64,000 nt of DNA, taken from the NCBI RefSeq assembly GCF_038051985.1, contig NZ_CP150291.1, forward strand, positions 806,001-870,000, in the 5' to 3' direction. Positions within the stretch are counted from its first letter, which is position 1, and each line of letters starts with the position of its first letter. Position numbers and translations under genes: made by a program. This document shows, one piece after another, positions 52,661 through 62,138 of this stretch. The stretch is from Solibacillus sp. FSL H8-0523. GTDB taxonomy: Bacteria > Bacillota > Bacilli > Bacillales_A > Planococcaceae. The notes beneath the pieces were generated by a model. That model saw only the letters and a program-made list of their open reading frames with translations, had not been told where the DNA came from and did no database searches.

Positions 52661-53152
52661 ATGGCAATTAAAGAAGTTATTAAAAACCCGGCAAACGTGT
52701 TAAACCAACAAACAAAAGAAGTCGAAGTAATCGATGAATCGATCATCGCATTACTAGATGATTTATACGACACAATGGTTGAGCACGACGGTGTAGGGAT
52801 TGCGGCGCCACAAATTAATGTAGGCCTACGCGTTGCGATTGTTGAGCTTGGGGAAGATATTTTAGAAATGATTAACCCTGTAGTGATCGAAACACGTGGC
52901 GAAGAAGAAGATGTAGAAGGCTGCTTAAGTTTCCCAGATCTTTTTGGTATGGTAAAACGCCCAACGTACGTGAAAATTGAAGCGGCTGACCGTGAAGGCC
53001 AAATCTACGAGTTAGAAGCAGAAGATTTCGAAGCGCGTTGCATTTTACACGAAATCGACCATTTAGATGGTGTGTTATTTGATTCGAAAATGACACGTGT
53101 GTTAACAGAAGCGGAGCTAGAAGAGTTATACGCGGACGCTGAGGAGGAATAA
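52661..53152 (+). CDS. def: Peptide deformylase Def
   Basis: Def removes the formyl group from nascent proteins. The 163-residue metalloenzyme has the three signatures GIAAPQ (residues 46-51), EGCLSF (86-91, metal ligand Cys88) and HEIDH (130-134, metal ligands His130 and His134). It precedes fmt by 3 nt; the two enzymes remove and add the same formyl group. A second deformylase elsewhere would be usual in Bacillales. Confidence 0.97.
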   Translation: MAIKEVIKNPANVLNQQTKEVEVIDESIIALLDDLYDTMVEHDGVGIAAPQINVGLRVAIVELGEDILEMINPVVIETRGEEEDVEGCLSFPDLFGMVKRPTYVKIEAADREGQIYELEAEDFEARCILHEIDHLDGVLFDSKMTRVLTEAELEELYADAEEE

Positions 53153-53155
53153 TCG

Positions 53156-54097
53156 ATGACAAAAATCGTTTTCATGGGTACACCGGCATTCTCAGCGCCG
53201 ATTTTGCGTATGCTACAACAAGAAGGCTATGATGTCGTAGCTGTTGTCACACAGCCAGATCGTCCTGTGGGTCGTAAAAAAGTGTTAACACCACCTCCAG
53301 TAAAAGCGGAAGCGTTAGCATTAGGTATTCCGGTCATTCAGCCTGAAAAATTACGTGGCTCTGAAGAATTACAACAAATTATCGCGTTAAACGCTGATTT
53401 AGTAGTTACAGCTGCATTCGGTCAAATTTTACCTAAAGAATTACTAGATGCACCGCGTTTGGGCTGTATTAACGTCCATGCTTCATTATTACCAGTATAC
53501 CGCGGCGGAGCGCCAATTCACCAAGCGATTATTGATGGTCAAGCGAAAACAGGCGTGACGATTATGTATATGGCACAGAAGCTTGATGCAGGAGATATTA
53601 TTGCACAGCGCGAAATTATGATTGAAGATACAGACCACACAGGTGGCCTATTCGACAAATTAAGCGATGTAGGTCGTGAGTTATTAAAAGATACATTACC
53701 ATCAATTATTGATGGTACAAACGAGCGCACTGTACAAGACGAGTCACTTGTCACATACGCGGGCAATATTAGCCGTGACCAGGAGTTAATTGATTGGAAT
53801 AAAGACGCACGCACATTATATAATCAAGTGCGCGGCTTACATCCATGGCCAGTTGCCTATACAACATTTGAAGATGCCAACTTCAAAATATGGTGGGCAA
53901 AACCAGGTGAAACCGCTACGAACGCCGCACCAGGTGAAGTCGTAAACATCGAAAAAGATTATTTTGAAGTCGCAACAGGTGATGGTTCAACACTCGCATT
54001 ATACGATGTACAGCCAGCAGGCAAAAAACGTATGACAGCTGAGGAATACCTACGTGGTACGGGCTCGAAATTACAGATTGGGGACCGTTTTCAATGA
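53156..54097 (+). CDS. fmt: Methionyl-tRNA formyltransferase Fmt
   Basis: Fmt formylates initiator Met-tRNA with 10-formyl-tetrahydrofolate. The 313-residue protein has the N-terminal formyltransferase domain with the active-site Asn-His region ([17 protein letters not shown]) and the SLLPxYRG motif, then the C-terminal tRNA-binding OB domain (from about residue 205). The stop overlaps rsmB by 4 nt. Confidence 0.97.
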   Translation: MTKIVFMGTPAFSAPILRMLQQEGYDVVAVVTQPDRPVGRKKVLTPPPVKAEALALGIPVIQPEKLRGSEELQQIIALNADLVVTAAFGQILPKELLDAPRLGCINVHASLLPVYRGGAPIHQAIIDGQAKTGVTIMYMAQKLDAGDIIAQREIMIEDTDHTGGLFDKLSDVGRELLKDTLPSIIDGTNERTVQDESLVTYAGNISRDQELIDWNKDARTLYNQVRGLHPWPVAYTTFEDANFKIWWAKPGETATNAAPGEVVNIEKDYFEVATGDGSTLALYDVQPAGKKRMTAEEYLRGTGSKLQIGDRFQ

Positions 54098-55455
54098 GCA
54101 AGAAAAAAGAAATCATTTGGGATGGTAATGTACGTGACGCGGCATTAACGATTTTACTTACAGTCGATAAAAGCCAAGCCTACAGTAACTTACTATTACA
54201 CCAAACGATTGAAAAATATAAAATTGACGCCAAAGACCGTGGTTTATTAACGGAATTAACGTATGGTACACTGCAATATAAATACACGCTAGACTACTAT
54301 TTAGATCCATTTATTCGCGGGAAAGTGGATATTTGGGTGCGTTGGTTACTACGTATGTCGCTGTATCAAATGCATTATTTAACACGTATTCCAGCGCACG
54401 CTGCGGTAAATGAAGCAGTAGAAATCGCAAAACGTCGTGGCCATAAAGGAATTGCATCGATGGTGAACGGGATTTTACGTTCGATTTTACGTGAAGGTGT
54501 ACGTTCGCTTGATTTAATCACAGATGCCAATGAGCGTTTAGCGATCGAAACAAGTCATCCGCAGTGGCTAGTTAACCGCTGGGTAGAAAGCTATGGCTAT
54601 GACCACACACGCGAAATGCTTCTTGAAAACAACATCGCCCCACTACAAACGGTGCGTGTTAATACGACAAAAGCAACGGTTGAACAAGTGATTACAACGT
54701 TAGAGCGTGAAGGTGTGAAAGCACGTCGTAGTGAATTTATGCCACAGTGTTTACATTTAGAAAGTGGACAAGCCGCACGGACAGGCGCATTCCGTAATGG
54801 CTTAATTACGATTCAAGATGAAAGTTCAATGCTACCTGCTACCGTGTTAAACCCACAGCCAGGTATGAAAGTACTGGATATGTGTGCTGCACCAGGCGGG
54901 AAAACGACGCATTTAGCTGAAGTCATGAACAATGAAGGTTCTATTTTGGCAACGGACTTACATCCGAAAAAATTAAATTTAATCGAAGAAAATGTCGAGC
55001 GCTTAGGGCTAACGATTGTGGAAACCGCACCACTTGATGGACGTAAAGCAGCGGAGCTTTTACAAAAAGAAGGCTATGATGCGATTTTAGTCGATGCACC
55101 GTGCTCAGGCCTAGGTGTAATGCGTCGTAAGCCAGATATTAAGTATACAAAGCGCGAAGAGGATTTAGAAAGTCTACAAACAATCCAATTAGCTATTTTA
55201 GAGAATGCGGTACAATTATTAAAAACGGAGGGTCGTTTAGTGTACTCAACATGTACAGTCGATCGTCGTGAAAACGAAGGTACGGTACAAGCCTTCTTAC
55301 AAGCACATCCGGAAATGCAACCGGTGATGTTAGAAAATTTACCAACACAACTAGATGCGAAACAACAAGACGGGATGCTACAAGTATTCCCTCAAGATAT
55401 TGGCAGTGACGGATTTTTCGTAGCTGCATTCGTAAAAAAAGGAGCGTCCAATTAA
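54094..55455 (+). CDS. rsmB: 16S rRNA m5C967 methyltransferase RsmB (Sun)
   Basis: RsmB methylates C967 of 16S rRNA. The 453-residue protein has the N-terminal NusB-like RNA-binding domain (about residues 1-140), then the SAM-dependent methyltransferase domain with the SAM motif [15 protein letters not shown], and the two catalytic cysteines in DAPCSGLG and [12 protein letters not shown]. It overlaps fmt. Confidence 0.96.
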   Translation: MSKKKEIIWDGNVRDAALTILLTVDKSQAYSNLLLHQTIEKYKIDAKDRGLLTELTYGTLQYKYTLDYYLDPFIRGKVDIWVRWLLRMSLYQMHYLTRIPAHAAVNEAVEIAKRRGHKGIASMVNGILRSILREGVRSLDLITDANERLAIETSHPQWLVNRWVESYGYDHTREMLLENNIAPLQTVRVNTTKATVEQVITTLEREGVKARRSEFMPQCLHLESGQAARTGAFRNGLITIQDESSMLPATVLNPQPGMKVLDMCAAPGGKTTHLAEVMNNEGSILATDLHPKKLNLIEENVERLGLTIVETAPLDGRKAAELLQKEGYDAILVDAPCSGLGVMRRKPDIKYTKREEDLESLQTIQLAILENAVQLLKTEGRLVYSTCTVDRRENEGTVQAFLQAHPEMQPVMLENLPTQLDAKQQDGMLQVFPQDIGSDGFFVAAFVKKGASN

Positions 55456-55459
55456 TATA

Positions 55460-56608
55460 ATGGAGCAGGAACAATTAAAACAATTTGATGACCGTATTCA
55501 GGATTTAATGGAAGAAGTGGCAGACAAGCCAGTTCGCCGTGAGAAAAAAGAAAAACCACAATTAAAACCTTCTATCTACTCATTACGTCTAGATGAAATG
55601 AAGGAATGGTTAACAGCGAATGGTGAAAAAGCATTCCGCGCAGGCCAAATTTACGAGTGGTTATATGAAAAGCGTGTAAAAACGTTTGAAGAGATGTCGA
55701 ACCTATCAAAAGGCTTACGTGACAAGCTTGAAGCAGAATTTGCGTTAACGACACTTTCAACAATTATTAAACAGGAATCAAAAGACGGCACAATTAAGTT
55801 TTTATTCCAATTACAAGATGGCTATTCAATCGAAACAGTATTAATGCGTCACGAATACGGAAACTCGATTTGTGTAACAACACAAGTAGGTTGCCGCATT
55901 GGCTGTACGTTCTGTGCCTCAACATTAGGCGGACTTAAACGTCACTTAATGGCCGGAGAAATCGTTGAGCAAGTAGTGAAAGTACAACAACAACTTGATG
56001 AAACAGAAGAACGCGTATCATCAATCGTGATTATGGGGATTGGTGAGCCATTCGATAACTATGATGCGATGATGAGCTTCTTAAAAATTATGAATGATGA
56101 CAAAGGCTTAAACATCGGCGCGCGTCATATTACGGTTTCCACTTCTGGGATTGTACCGAAAATTTACGAATTTGCCGACGAAGGTATGCAAATTAACTTT
56201 GCTGTATCCTTACACGCACCAAACCAAGAAGCACGTCAGAAATTAATGCCGATTGCTAAAGCATATAAATTAGAAGAGCTAATGGACGCGGTAAAATACT
56301 ATACGACGAAAACAGGTCGCCGTGTAACGTTTGAATATGGCTTAATGTCAGGTCAAAATGATACGGAAGAAGTAGCATTAGAATTAGCGAAATTAATTAA
56401 AAACATTAAATGTCACGTTAACTTAATTCCAATCAACTACGTACCAGAACGTGATTATATTCGTACGTCACGTAGTAAAATCTTTGCCTTTGAAAAAACG
56501 TTAAAGGAACAAGGTATTAACGTAACGATTCGTCGTGAGCAAGGTGCGGATATCGCAGCAGCTTGTGGCCAGTTACGTGCACAGGAACGATCACAAGAAA
56601 CAAAGTAG
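55460..56608 (+). CDS. rlmN: 23S rRNA/tRNA m2A methyltransferase RlmN
   Basis: RlmN is a radical-SAM enzyme that methylates C2 of A2503 in 23S rRNA and A37 in some tRNAs. The 382-residue protein has the radical-SAM cluster CRIGCTFC (CxxxCxxC), the methyl-carrying Cys near the C-terminus (ACGQLRAQ), and the SAM-binding [10 protein letters not shown] motif. The N-terminus begins with about 30 charged residues before the conserved start ([13 protein letters not shown]). AAAAAAGGAGCG lies upstream of ATG 55460 with a rather long spacer, so the exact start is slightly uncertain. Confidence 0.95.
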   Translation: MEQEQLKQFDDRIQDLMEEVADKPVRREKKEKPQLKPSIYSLRLDEMKEWLTANGEKAFRAGQIYEWLYEKRVKTFEEMSNLSKGLRDKLEAEFALTTLSTIIKQESKDGTIKFLFQLQDGYSIETVLMRHEYGNSICVTTQVGCRIGCTFCASTLGGLKRHLMAGEIVEQVVKVQQQLDETEERVSSIVIMGIGEPFDNYDAMMSFLKIMNDDKGLNIGARHITVSTSGIVPKIYEFADEGMQINFAVSLHAPNQEARQKLMPIAKAYKLEELMDAVKYYTTKTGRRVTFEYGLMSGQNDTEEVALELAKLIKNIKCHVNLIPINYVPERDYIRTSRSKIFAFEKTLKEQGINVTIRREQGADIAAACGQLRAQERSQETK

Positions 56609-56618
56609 GTGGACGATA

Positions 56619-57365
56619 GTGAACTTTACAGTGGAAAGTGATATTGGGTTGAAGCGAACAATCAATGAAGATCGGGCGGCGTTTTTTGAACGCCCCGATC
56701 GTTTTAAGCTTGCGATTTTAGCAGACGGCATGGGTGGACATAATGCAGGCGACGTGGCGAGTGAAATGGCGATTAACGAAATGCAGCAGCTTTTCGAGCA
56801 AGTCGACAGTGCACAATTCGCGACAAAACAGACGCAATTCGAATGGTTGCGTGATGCGGTTTCACATATTAATCAGAAAATTTACCACTATTCCTTAGCG
56901 CATGAAAATTGCCAGGGGATGGGGACGACAATGATTGCAGTGTTACTTGATCAAAAGGAATGTATTATTAGTCATGTCGGTGATAGTCGTGTATACCATT
57001 TTACAAACGATTCCGTAGAGTTAGTAACGAGAGACCATTCATACGTAAATATTTTATTAGAAAATGGGGAAATTAGTGAGGAAGAGGCAAAAAATCATCC
57101 GAAGCGTAACTTCATTTTAAAAGCATTAGGAACGGAAATTTCAATTGAACCAGACTTCTATGAAATCACCTTAGATGATGAGGCGCATATACTCATTTGT
57201 TCCGACGGCTTAAGTAATAAGCTAACGCCAGCGGAAATGGCGCAGGTCATCGCGCGACCGATTTCGATTCAAGAAAAAGGAAAACATTTTATTCAAGCAG
57301 CAAATGAACGCGGCGGAGAAGATAATATTTCCCTTATTTTAATGACGACCAAGCAGGAGGTGTAG
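56619..57365 (+). CDS. prpC: PP2C-type protein phosphatase PrpC
   Basis: PrpC dephosphorylates targets of PrkC. The 248-residue phosphatase has the PP2C metal-binding motifs: NEDRAAFF near the start, ADGMGGHNAGDVAS, HVGDSRVYHF, CSDGLSNKL and the terminal GGEDNISL. The start is GTG at 56619, six bases after AGGTGG. The frame upstream to 56535 overlaps rlmN. prkC follows after 3 nt, as in most Firmicutes. Confidence 0.96.
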   Translation: MNFTVESDIGLKRTINEDRAAFFERPDRFKLAILADGMGGHNAGDVASEMAINEMQQLFEQVDSAQFATKQTQFEWLRDAVSHINQKIYHYSLAHENCQGMGTTMIAVLLDQKECIISHVGDSRVYHFTNDSVELVTRDHSYVNILLENGEISEEEAKNHPKRNFILKALGTEISIEPDFYEITLDDEAHILICSDGLSNKLTPAEMAQVIARPISIQEKGKHFIQAANERGGEDNISLILMTTKQEV

Positions 57366-57368
57366 TCA

Positions 57369-59345
57369 ATGCTAGTAGGAAAACATATTAGTGGCCGTTA
57401 CAAAATTTTACAAGTAATCGGCGGCGGCGGTATGTCGAATGTGTATTTAGCGCATGACATCATTTTAAACCGTGATGTTGCCGTTAAAATTTTGCGCTAT
57501 GATTTATCCAATGAAGAAGAATTGCATCGTCGTTTCCAACGTGAAGCATTGTCTGCAACAAGTTTAATGCACCCAAATATCGTCAGCATTTATGATGTTG
57601 GGGAAGATGGGGATATGCATTATATCGTCATGGAATACATTAAAGGGAAAACATTGAAACAATACATACAAGAGTTTTCACCTTTATCATCTGCGCGCAG
57701 TGTGCACATTATGAAGCAATTAACTTCAGCACTAGATCATGCACATGAGAATGGGATTATCCACCGTGATATTAAGCCGCAAAACATTTTAATGGACGAA
57801 GAAGGTAATGTGAAAATTACCGATTTTGGAATCGCGACGTCATTAGGCGCAACAAGCTATACACAAACAAACTCGGTCATCGGTACCGTACATTACCTAT
57901 CACCAGAGCAAGCGCGTGGCGGACTTGCGACAATGAAGTCTGACATTTATGCGTTAGGGATTGTGTTGTACGAATTATTAACAGGCGAATTACCGTTCTC
58001 AGGTGAGTCAGCCGTATCGATTGCACTCAAGCATTTACAAGCCGAAACACCATCAGTTCGTGAATTCGATGCGACCATTCCGCAAAGTGTGGAAAATATC
58101 GTATTAAAAGCAACGTCAAAAGATGCGAATCATCGCTACGAAAGTGCCGAAGCAATGCAAGAAGATTTAGAAACATGTTTATCACTAAATCGCATGAATG
58201 AACCAAAGTTCGCACCACCGTTAGATGATGATGTAACAAAGCTAATTCCGATTATTAAAGAACCAAAGCCAGCGCAGCCACATGTGCAAAAACCTTCTAC
58301 TGGTGTAACAGAGCAAACGGTGTTAATGGAGAAAACCAATCCTACACCAACAGCGCCGCAACAGCCAGAGGTGAAAAAGAAGCCGAAGAAAAAATGGCCG
58401 ATAATTGTCGGGGTTTTAGCACTCTTTCTGATTGCTGGGATTGCCGCAGCATTTATGCTAACACCGAATAAATATCCAGTGCCGGGTGTAGTAGGCATGC
58501 CACTCGATGAAGCGATTGCAGAAATTGAAAAGGCAGGCTTTGTTGTCGGGAAGCAAGAAGAGCGAAATGCTGAAGATGTAGAAGTGGGACTGATTATCGA
58601 TACGACACCACGTGCTGGCCTTGAAAAGGTAAAGGGCACTGAAATTGATTTAATCGTTAGTCTCGGGAAATCAGCTTCAGAAATGCCTGATTTTGTTGGA
58701 AAGCAAATTACCCAAGTTGAGCCAGTGTTAAAGGGCTATAAAGATTATTATATTGATGATGAAGTTTATGATGATTATGCGCTAGAAGGTGAAATTATCA
58801 AGCAAACGCCAAAAGCCGGTAGCGAAATAATCGCCGAAGAAACAGAAGTTGTATTAGTTTTAAGTAAAGGTAAGGAAAAAAGGACGGTTAGTAGCTTAGC
58901 GAATTTTAGTGAGGCGCAGCGTAAAGAATATGAACGTACGTCTGGTTTTAAAATTCATGTAACAGGTAGCAAGCACTCGGACACGGTGGAAGATGGTCAT
59001 GTCATGGAGCAGACGCCAAAATCAGGTACTACGCTTGACGTAGGAGCGACAATCAATGTTGTTCTTTCAAAAGGTCCAGAAGCGAAACAAGAAAGTGTGT
59101 ACCGCAAGGAAATCGAAATTCCATATGAGCCTTTAGAGGAAGGTATGGAGCAAACGGTTTCGATTTATATTCAAGATAAAACACGTACGATGATTGAGCC
59201 TGATGATACATTTACAATTACCGAAACAACGAAGTATGAAATTTTACTAACAATTGTTGAAGGCGATAAAGCTGCTTATCAGGTTGTTCGGGATAATAAT
59301 GTCATTCAAAACGAAACAATCACATATGAAAGTTTAATCCCGTAA
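57369..59345 (+). CDS. prkC: PASTA-domain Ser/Thr protein kinase PrkC
   Basis: PrkC is the membrane kinase that senses muropeptides and controls germination, stationary-phase and cell-wall functions. The 658-residue protein has an N-terminal kinase domain (GGGGMSNVYLAHD, catalytic HRDIKPQN near residue 132, DFGIA), a juxtamembrane region, a single membrane helix at about residues 342-361, and three extracellular PASTA repeats (about 362-560), followed by a C-terminal beta domain. It is paired with its phosphatase and followed by rsgA, as in B. subtilis. Confidence 0.96.
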   Translation: MLVGKHISGRYKILQVIGGGGMSNVYLAHDIILNRDVAVKILRYDLSNEEELHRRFQREALSATSLMHPNIVSIYDVGEDGDMHYIVMEYIKGKTLKQYIQEFSPLSSARSVHIMKQLTSALDHAHENGIIHRDIKPQNILMDEEGNVKITDFGIATSLGATSYTQTNSVIGTVHYLSPEQARGGLATMKSDIYALGIVLYELLTGELPFSGESAVSIALKHLQAETPSVREFDATIPQSVENIVLKATSKDANHRYESAEAMQEDLETCLSLNRMNEPKFAPPLDDDVTKLIPIIKEPKPAQPHVQKPSTGVTEQTVLMEKTNPTPTAPQQPEVKKKPKKKWPIIVGVLALFLIAGIAAAFMLTPNKYPVPGVVGMPLDEAIAEIEKAGFVVGKQEERNAEDVEVGLIIDTTPRAGLEKVKGTEIDLIVSLGKSASEMPDFVGKQITQVEPVLKGYKDYYIDDEVYDDYALEGEIIKQTPKAGSEIIAEETEVVLVLSKGKEKRTVSSLANFSEAQRKEYERTSGFKIHVTGSKHSDTVEDGHVMEQTPKSGTTLDVGATINVVLSKGPEAKQESVYRKEIEIPYEPLEEGMEQTVSIYIQDKTRTMIEPDDTFTITETTKYEILLTIVEGDKAAYQVVRDNNVIQNETITYESLIP

Positions 59346-59356
59346 GGAGGAATTAG

Positions 59357-60238
59357 ATGGCGCAAGCCCAAATCCGCAAAGCATTAAGTGGTTATTATTA
59401 TGTTGAAAAAGACGGTGAACTCATTCAATGTCGCGCACGTGGGATTTTCCGGAACCGAGGAGAATCACCACTTGTGGGGGATCTTGTAGAGTATTCCTAT
59501 GACGGCCATTCAGATGGCTCGATTGAAGAAATCAAGCCGCGTCATAATGCATTAGTTCGTCCGCCAATTGCCAATGTCGATCAAGCACTGCTTGTATTTT
59601 CGGCAAAGGAACCGGATTTTAACACGATACTACTCGACCGCTTTTTAGTAGTGCTAGAATCATTCCACGTAAAGCCGATTATCATTTTAACGAAATTAGA
59701 TTTGATCAGTGCTGAAGAACGTGAAAAGCTACAAACGTATATTAACGATTACAAAGAGATTGGCTATGATTTTATTGAAACGTTTAAAGATGACGAGACA
59801 TTAATGGATAAAATTGAGCCGATTTTAAAAGGGAAAACATCGGTACTAGCGGGTCAGTCAGGTGTTGGGAAATCAACATTACTCAATACGCTTTTACCAG
59901 CATTAGATTTAAAAACAGGCATTATTTCAAAAAGTTTAGGGCGTGGTAAGCATACAACCCGTCATGTAGAGCTGATTGAAGTGGCAGGTGGGTTACTTGC
60001 TGACACACCAGGCTTTAGTTCATTTGATTTTGATACGATTGAAAAAGAAGAGTTAACGGGGTGCCTACCTGAATTCCAGCGTATTAGTGAAGACTGTAAA
60101 TTCCGCGGCTGCCTTCATACGAAGGAGCCAAAATGTGCCGTGAAGCAGGCAGTTGAAACAGGAGAAATCCGTAAATACCGCTACGCCCACTATGAACAAT
60201 TTTTACAAGAAATTATTGATCGGAAGCCGAGGTACTAA
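59357..60238 (+). CDS. rsgA: Ribosome small-subunit GTPase RsgA (CpgA/YloQ)
   Basis: RsgA helps mature the 30S subunit. The 293-residue GTPase has an N-terminal OB fold, the circularly permuted G domain (G4 TKLD before G1 GQSGVGKST before G3 DTPG), and a C-terminal zinc finger (CKFRGCLHTKEPKC). In B. subtilis the protein is phosphorylated by PrkC, whose gene is 11 nt upstream. rpe follows directly. Confidence 0.97.
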   Translation: MAQAQIRKALSGYYYVEKDGELIQCRARGIFRNRGESPLVGDLVEYSYDGHSDGSIEEIKPRHNALVRPPIANVDQALLVFSAKEPDFNTILLDRFLVVLESFHVKPIIILTKLDLISAEEREKLQTYINDYKEIGYDFIETFKDDETLMDKIEPILKGKTSVLAGQSGVGKSTLLNTLLPALDLKTGIISKSLGRGKHTTRHVELIEVAGGLLADTPGFSSFDFDTIEKEELTGCLPEFQRISEDCKFRGCLHTKEPKCAVKQAVETGEIRKYRYAHYEQFLQEIIDRKPRY

Positions 60239-60240
60239 AC

Positions 60241-60906
60241 ATGATTAAAATTGCACCATCGATTTTAGCAGCAGACTTTGCAAAGTTAGGTCAAGAAGTA
60301 AAAGAAGTTGAAGCAGCAGGCGCTGAACTGATTCATATCGACGTGATGGATGGCCATTTCGTGCCTAATATTTCATTTGGCGCGATTGCACTAGAAGCGA
60401 TTCGTCCACTTTCTACATTACCAATGGACGTTCATTTAATGATTGAAAATCCAGACCAATATATTGAGCAGTTTGCAAAAGCAGGTGCTGACTATATTAC
60501 GGTTCACGTGGAAGCGTGCCGTCACCTGCACCGTACAATTCAATTAATTCGCTCATTCGGTGTAAAGCCGGGTGTTGTGTTAAATCCACATACACCGATC
60601 GAATCGATTCAACACGTATTAGAAGACGTGGATATGGTGTTATTTATGACGGTAAACCCAGGCTTCGGTGGACAAAAGTTCATCGAATCGGTTGTGCCAA
60701 AAGTAGCGGCATTATCAACAATTATTAAAGAGCGCAGCCTTAATATCGAAATCGAAATTGATGGCGGTATTAATGCGAAAACAATCGTACCATGCGCAAA
60801 AGCGGGCGCAACGATTTTCGTAGCAGGCTCAGCTATTTACGGTAAAGAAGATCGCGCACAAGCTCTGCAAGAAATTAAACAAGCAGGACTTTCGGCAATC
60901 CAGTGA
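60241..60906 (+). CDS. rpe: Ribulose-phosphate 3-epimerase Rpe
   Basis: Rpe interconverts ribulose-5-phosphate and xylulose-5-phosphate in the pentose phosphate pathway. The 221-residue TIM barrel has the N-terminal IAPSILAADFAKLG, the metal-binding IDVMDGHFVPNISFG, and the catalytic Asp in EIEIDGGINAKT. Its stop shares 4 nt with the thiN start. Confidence 0.97.
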   Translation: MIKIAPSILAADFAKLGQEVKEVEAAGAELIHIDVMDGHFVPNISFGAIALEAIRPLSTLPMDVHLMIENPDQYIEQFAKAGADYITVHVEACRHLHRTIQLIRSFGVKPGVVLNPHTPIESIQHVLEDVDMVLFMTVNPGFGGQKFIESVVPKVAALSTIIKERSLNIEIEIDGGINAKTIVPCAKAGATIFVAGSAIYGKEDRAQALQEIKQAGLSAIQ

Positions 60907-61532
60907 TTGTAGCTATTTGCGCAGGCGGCCCCATTCGTGAGGTCGCCTTTTCTTTAACGCCGGATAAATGGATTGGTGTCGACCGAGGAGCGCTCTATTT
61001 AATTGACGAAGCGATCAACCCCGATGCCATTGTCGGTGATTTTGATTCGGTTACTGCGGAGGAATTTGCGCGAATTTCTAAAGCAGTGGCACATATCGAA
61101 CAATTTCAGGCGGAAAAAGATGAAACCGATACCGATTTAGCGCTCATAAAAGCCCTAGATTACGCGCCAACAGAAATTTGGTTAACAGGCGTTACGGGTG
61201 GGCGTTTAGATCATTATGAGGCTGTACTGCGCTCTGTGTATACGTTACAGCAGCAACATCCGGAAGTTACGTTAAAAGTGATTAATCCGTACAATGAAAT
61301 CCAGTTTTTACAAGAAGGAAAGCATGTATTAGATAAAGGTGTGTATGCTTATGTATCATTTTTTGCATATGGTCAAACGTTAACGAATGTGACGTTACGT
61401 GGTGTAAAATATGAAACGACAGATGAAGTAATCGAACAAGGTACAACACGCTTTACAAGTAATGAAATCCTTGGAGATGGGTCTATTTCTTTTGAAGGCG
61501 GCATATGTTTAATGATAAAGAGTAGAGACTAA
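60903..61532 (+). CDS. thiN: Thiamine pyrophosphokinase ThiN
   Basis: ThiN transfers pyrophosphate from ATP to thiamine. The 209-residue protein has the family motifs GVDRGALYLID, VGDFDSVTAEE, KDETDTDLALIKALD and TGGRLDHYEAVL. The start is GTG at 60903, overlapping the rpe stop. spoVM begins 12 nt after its stop. Confidence 0.95.
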   Translation: MIVAICAGGPIREVAFSLTPDKWIGVDRGALYLIDEAINPDAIVGDFDSVTAEEFARISKAVAHIEQFQAEKDETDTDLALIKALDYAPTEIWLTGVTGGRLDHYEAVLRSVYTLQQQHPEVTLKVINPYNEIQFLQEGKHVLDKGVYAYVSFFAYGQTLTNVTLRGVKYETTDEVIEQGTTRFTSNEILGDGSISFEGGICLMIKSRD

Positions 61533-61544
61533 GGAGGAGTTTTC

Positions 61545-61637
61545 CTGAAAGTGTATACCTTTCAATTACCAAAATGGGTGAGTGGGATGGCAAGGGGCTG
61601 TGTGAAGTTATTTCGAAGAGACAAAAAAGAAAAATGA
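61545..61637 (+). CDS. spoVM: Stage V sporulation peptide SpoVM, apparent CTG start
   Basis: A 30-residue peptide that begins (M)KVYTFQLPKW aligns with SpoVM of B. subtilis (MKFYTIKLPKF, 26 residues). SpoVM is an amphipathic helix that marks the convex forespore membrane and recruits SpoIVA for coat assembly. The essential Pro9 is present, and the C-terminal half is basic and amphipathic (MARGCVKLFRRDKK). The start that matches the family is a CTG at 61545, 7 nt after AGGAGG; no ATG, GTG or TTG lies between the upstream TAA and that point. A GTG at 61551 is possible but is too far from the site and would drop two residues. The position after thiN is that of spoVM in Bacillus. Confidence 0.85.
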   Translation: MKVYTFQLPKWVSGMARGCVKLFRRDKKEK

Positions 61638-61642
61638 TAGCT

Positions 61643-61677
61643 AGCTATCGTTCACAAATGTGGGCGGTGGCTTTTTT
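61643..61677 (+). terminator. Rho-independent terminator after spoVM
   Basis: A 14-bp stem (AGCTATCGTTCACA at 61643-61656 pairing with TGTGGGCGGTGGCT at 61659-61672, several G-U pairs) is followed by TTTTTT. The G-U pairs mean it works as RNA only on the + strand. Confidence 0.8.
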
Positions 61678-61697
61678 GTCTATCTTTCTAGAAGAAA

Positions 61698-61730
61698 TAA
61701 AAAAGAGCATCAGCTTTTGCTGATGCTCTT
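61698..61730 (-). terminator. Terminator of rpmB (- strand)
   Basis: On the - strand, GAGCATCAGC pairs with GCTGATGCTC over a 4-nt loop, followed by a run of T. It lies 8 bp past the rpmB stop. Confidence 0.88.
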
Positions 61731-61737
61731 TACGCGA

Positions 61738-61926
61738 TTAAACGCGTTCGATTTTACCTGATTTTAAAGCACGAGCAGAAACCCATACACGTTTTGGCTT
61801 ACCGTCAACTAAAATACGAACTTTTTGTAGGTTAGCACCCCAAGTACGTTTAGAAGCGTTCATAGCGTGTGAACGGTTGTTACCAGTACGAGCTTTACGG
61901 CCAGTAATTACGCATTGTTTTGGCAT
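61738..61926 (-). CDS. rpmB: 50S ribosomal protein L28
   Basis: The 62-residue L28 is nearly collinear with the B. subtilis protein ([32 protein letters not shown]). Only one Cys is present near the N-terminus, so it is the zinc-free (C-) form. The ATG at 61926 on the - strand follows TAAGGAGG. As in B. subtilis, the gene is opposite in direction to its neighbours. Confidence 0.98.
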   Translation of the reverse strand: MPKQCVITGRKARTGNNRSHAMNASKRTWGANLQKVRILVDGKPKRVWVSARALKSGKIERV

Positions 61927-62138
61927 TGTAAAATTCCTCCTTACAGCTGAATCTGAAATCTATATTTCAGTTCGATATTTCACATACCATAATAATTTAA
62001 CATACCTCCCGAATGAGTGCAAGACATTTTGCACAAGCTTTCAAGAAAAAAACCTTTACACCTACTTTCAAATTAAATGGTTACATTTTTTGTGAAATGG
62101 AAATAGAAGGAGTGGTGAAAACAATAGGAGGTTTTTGT

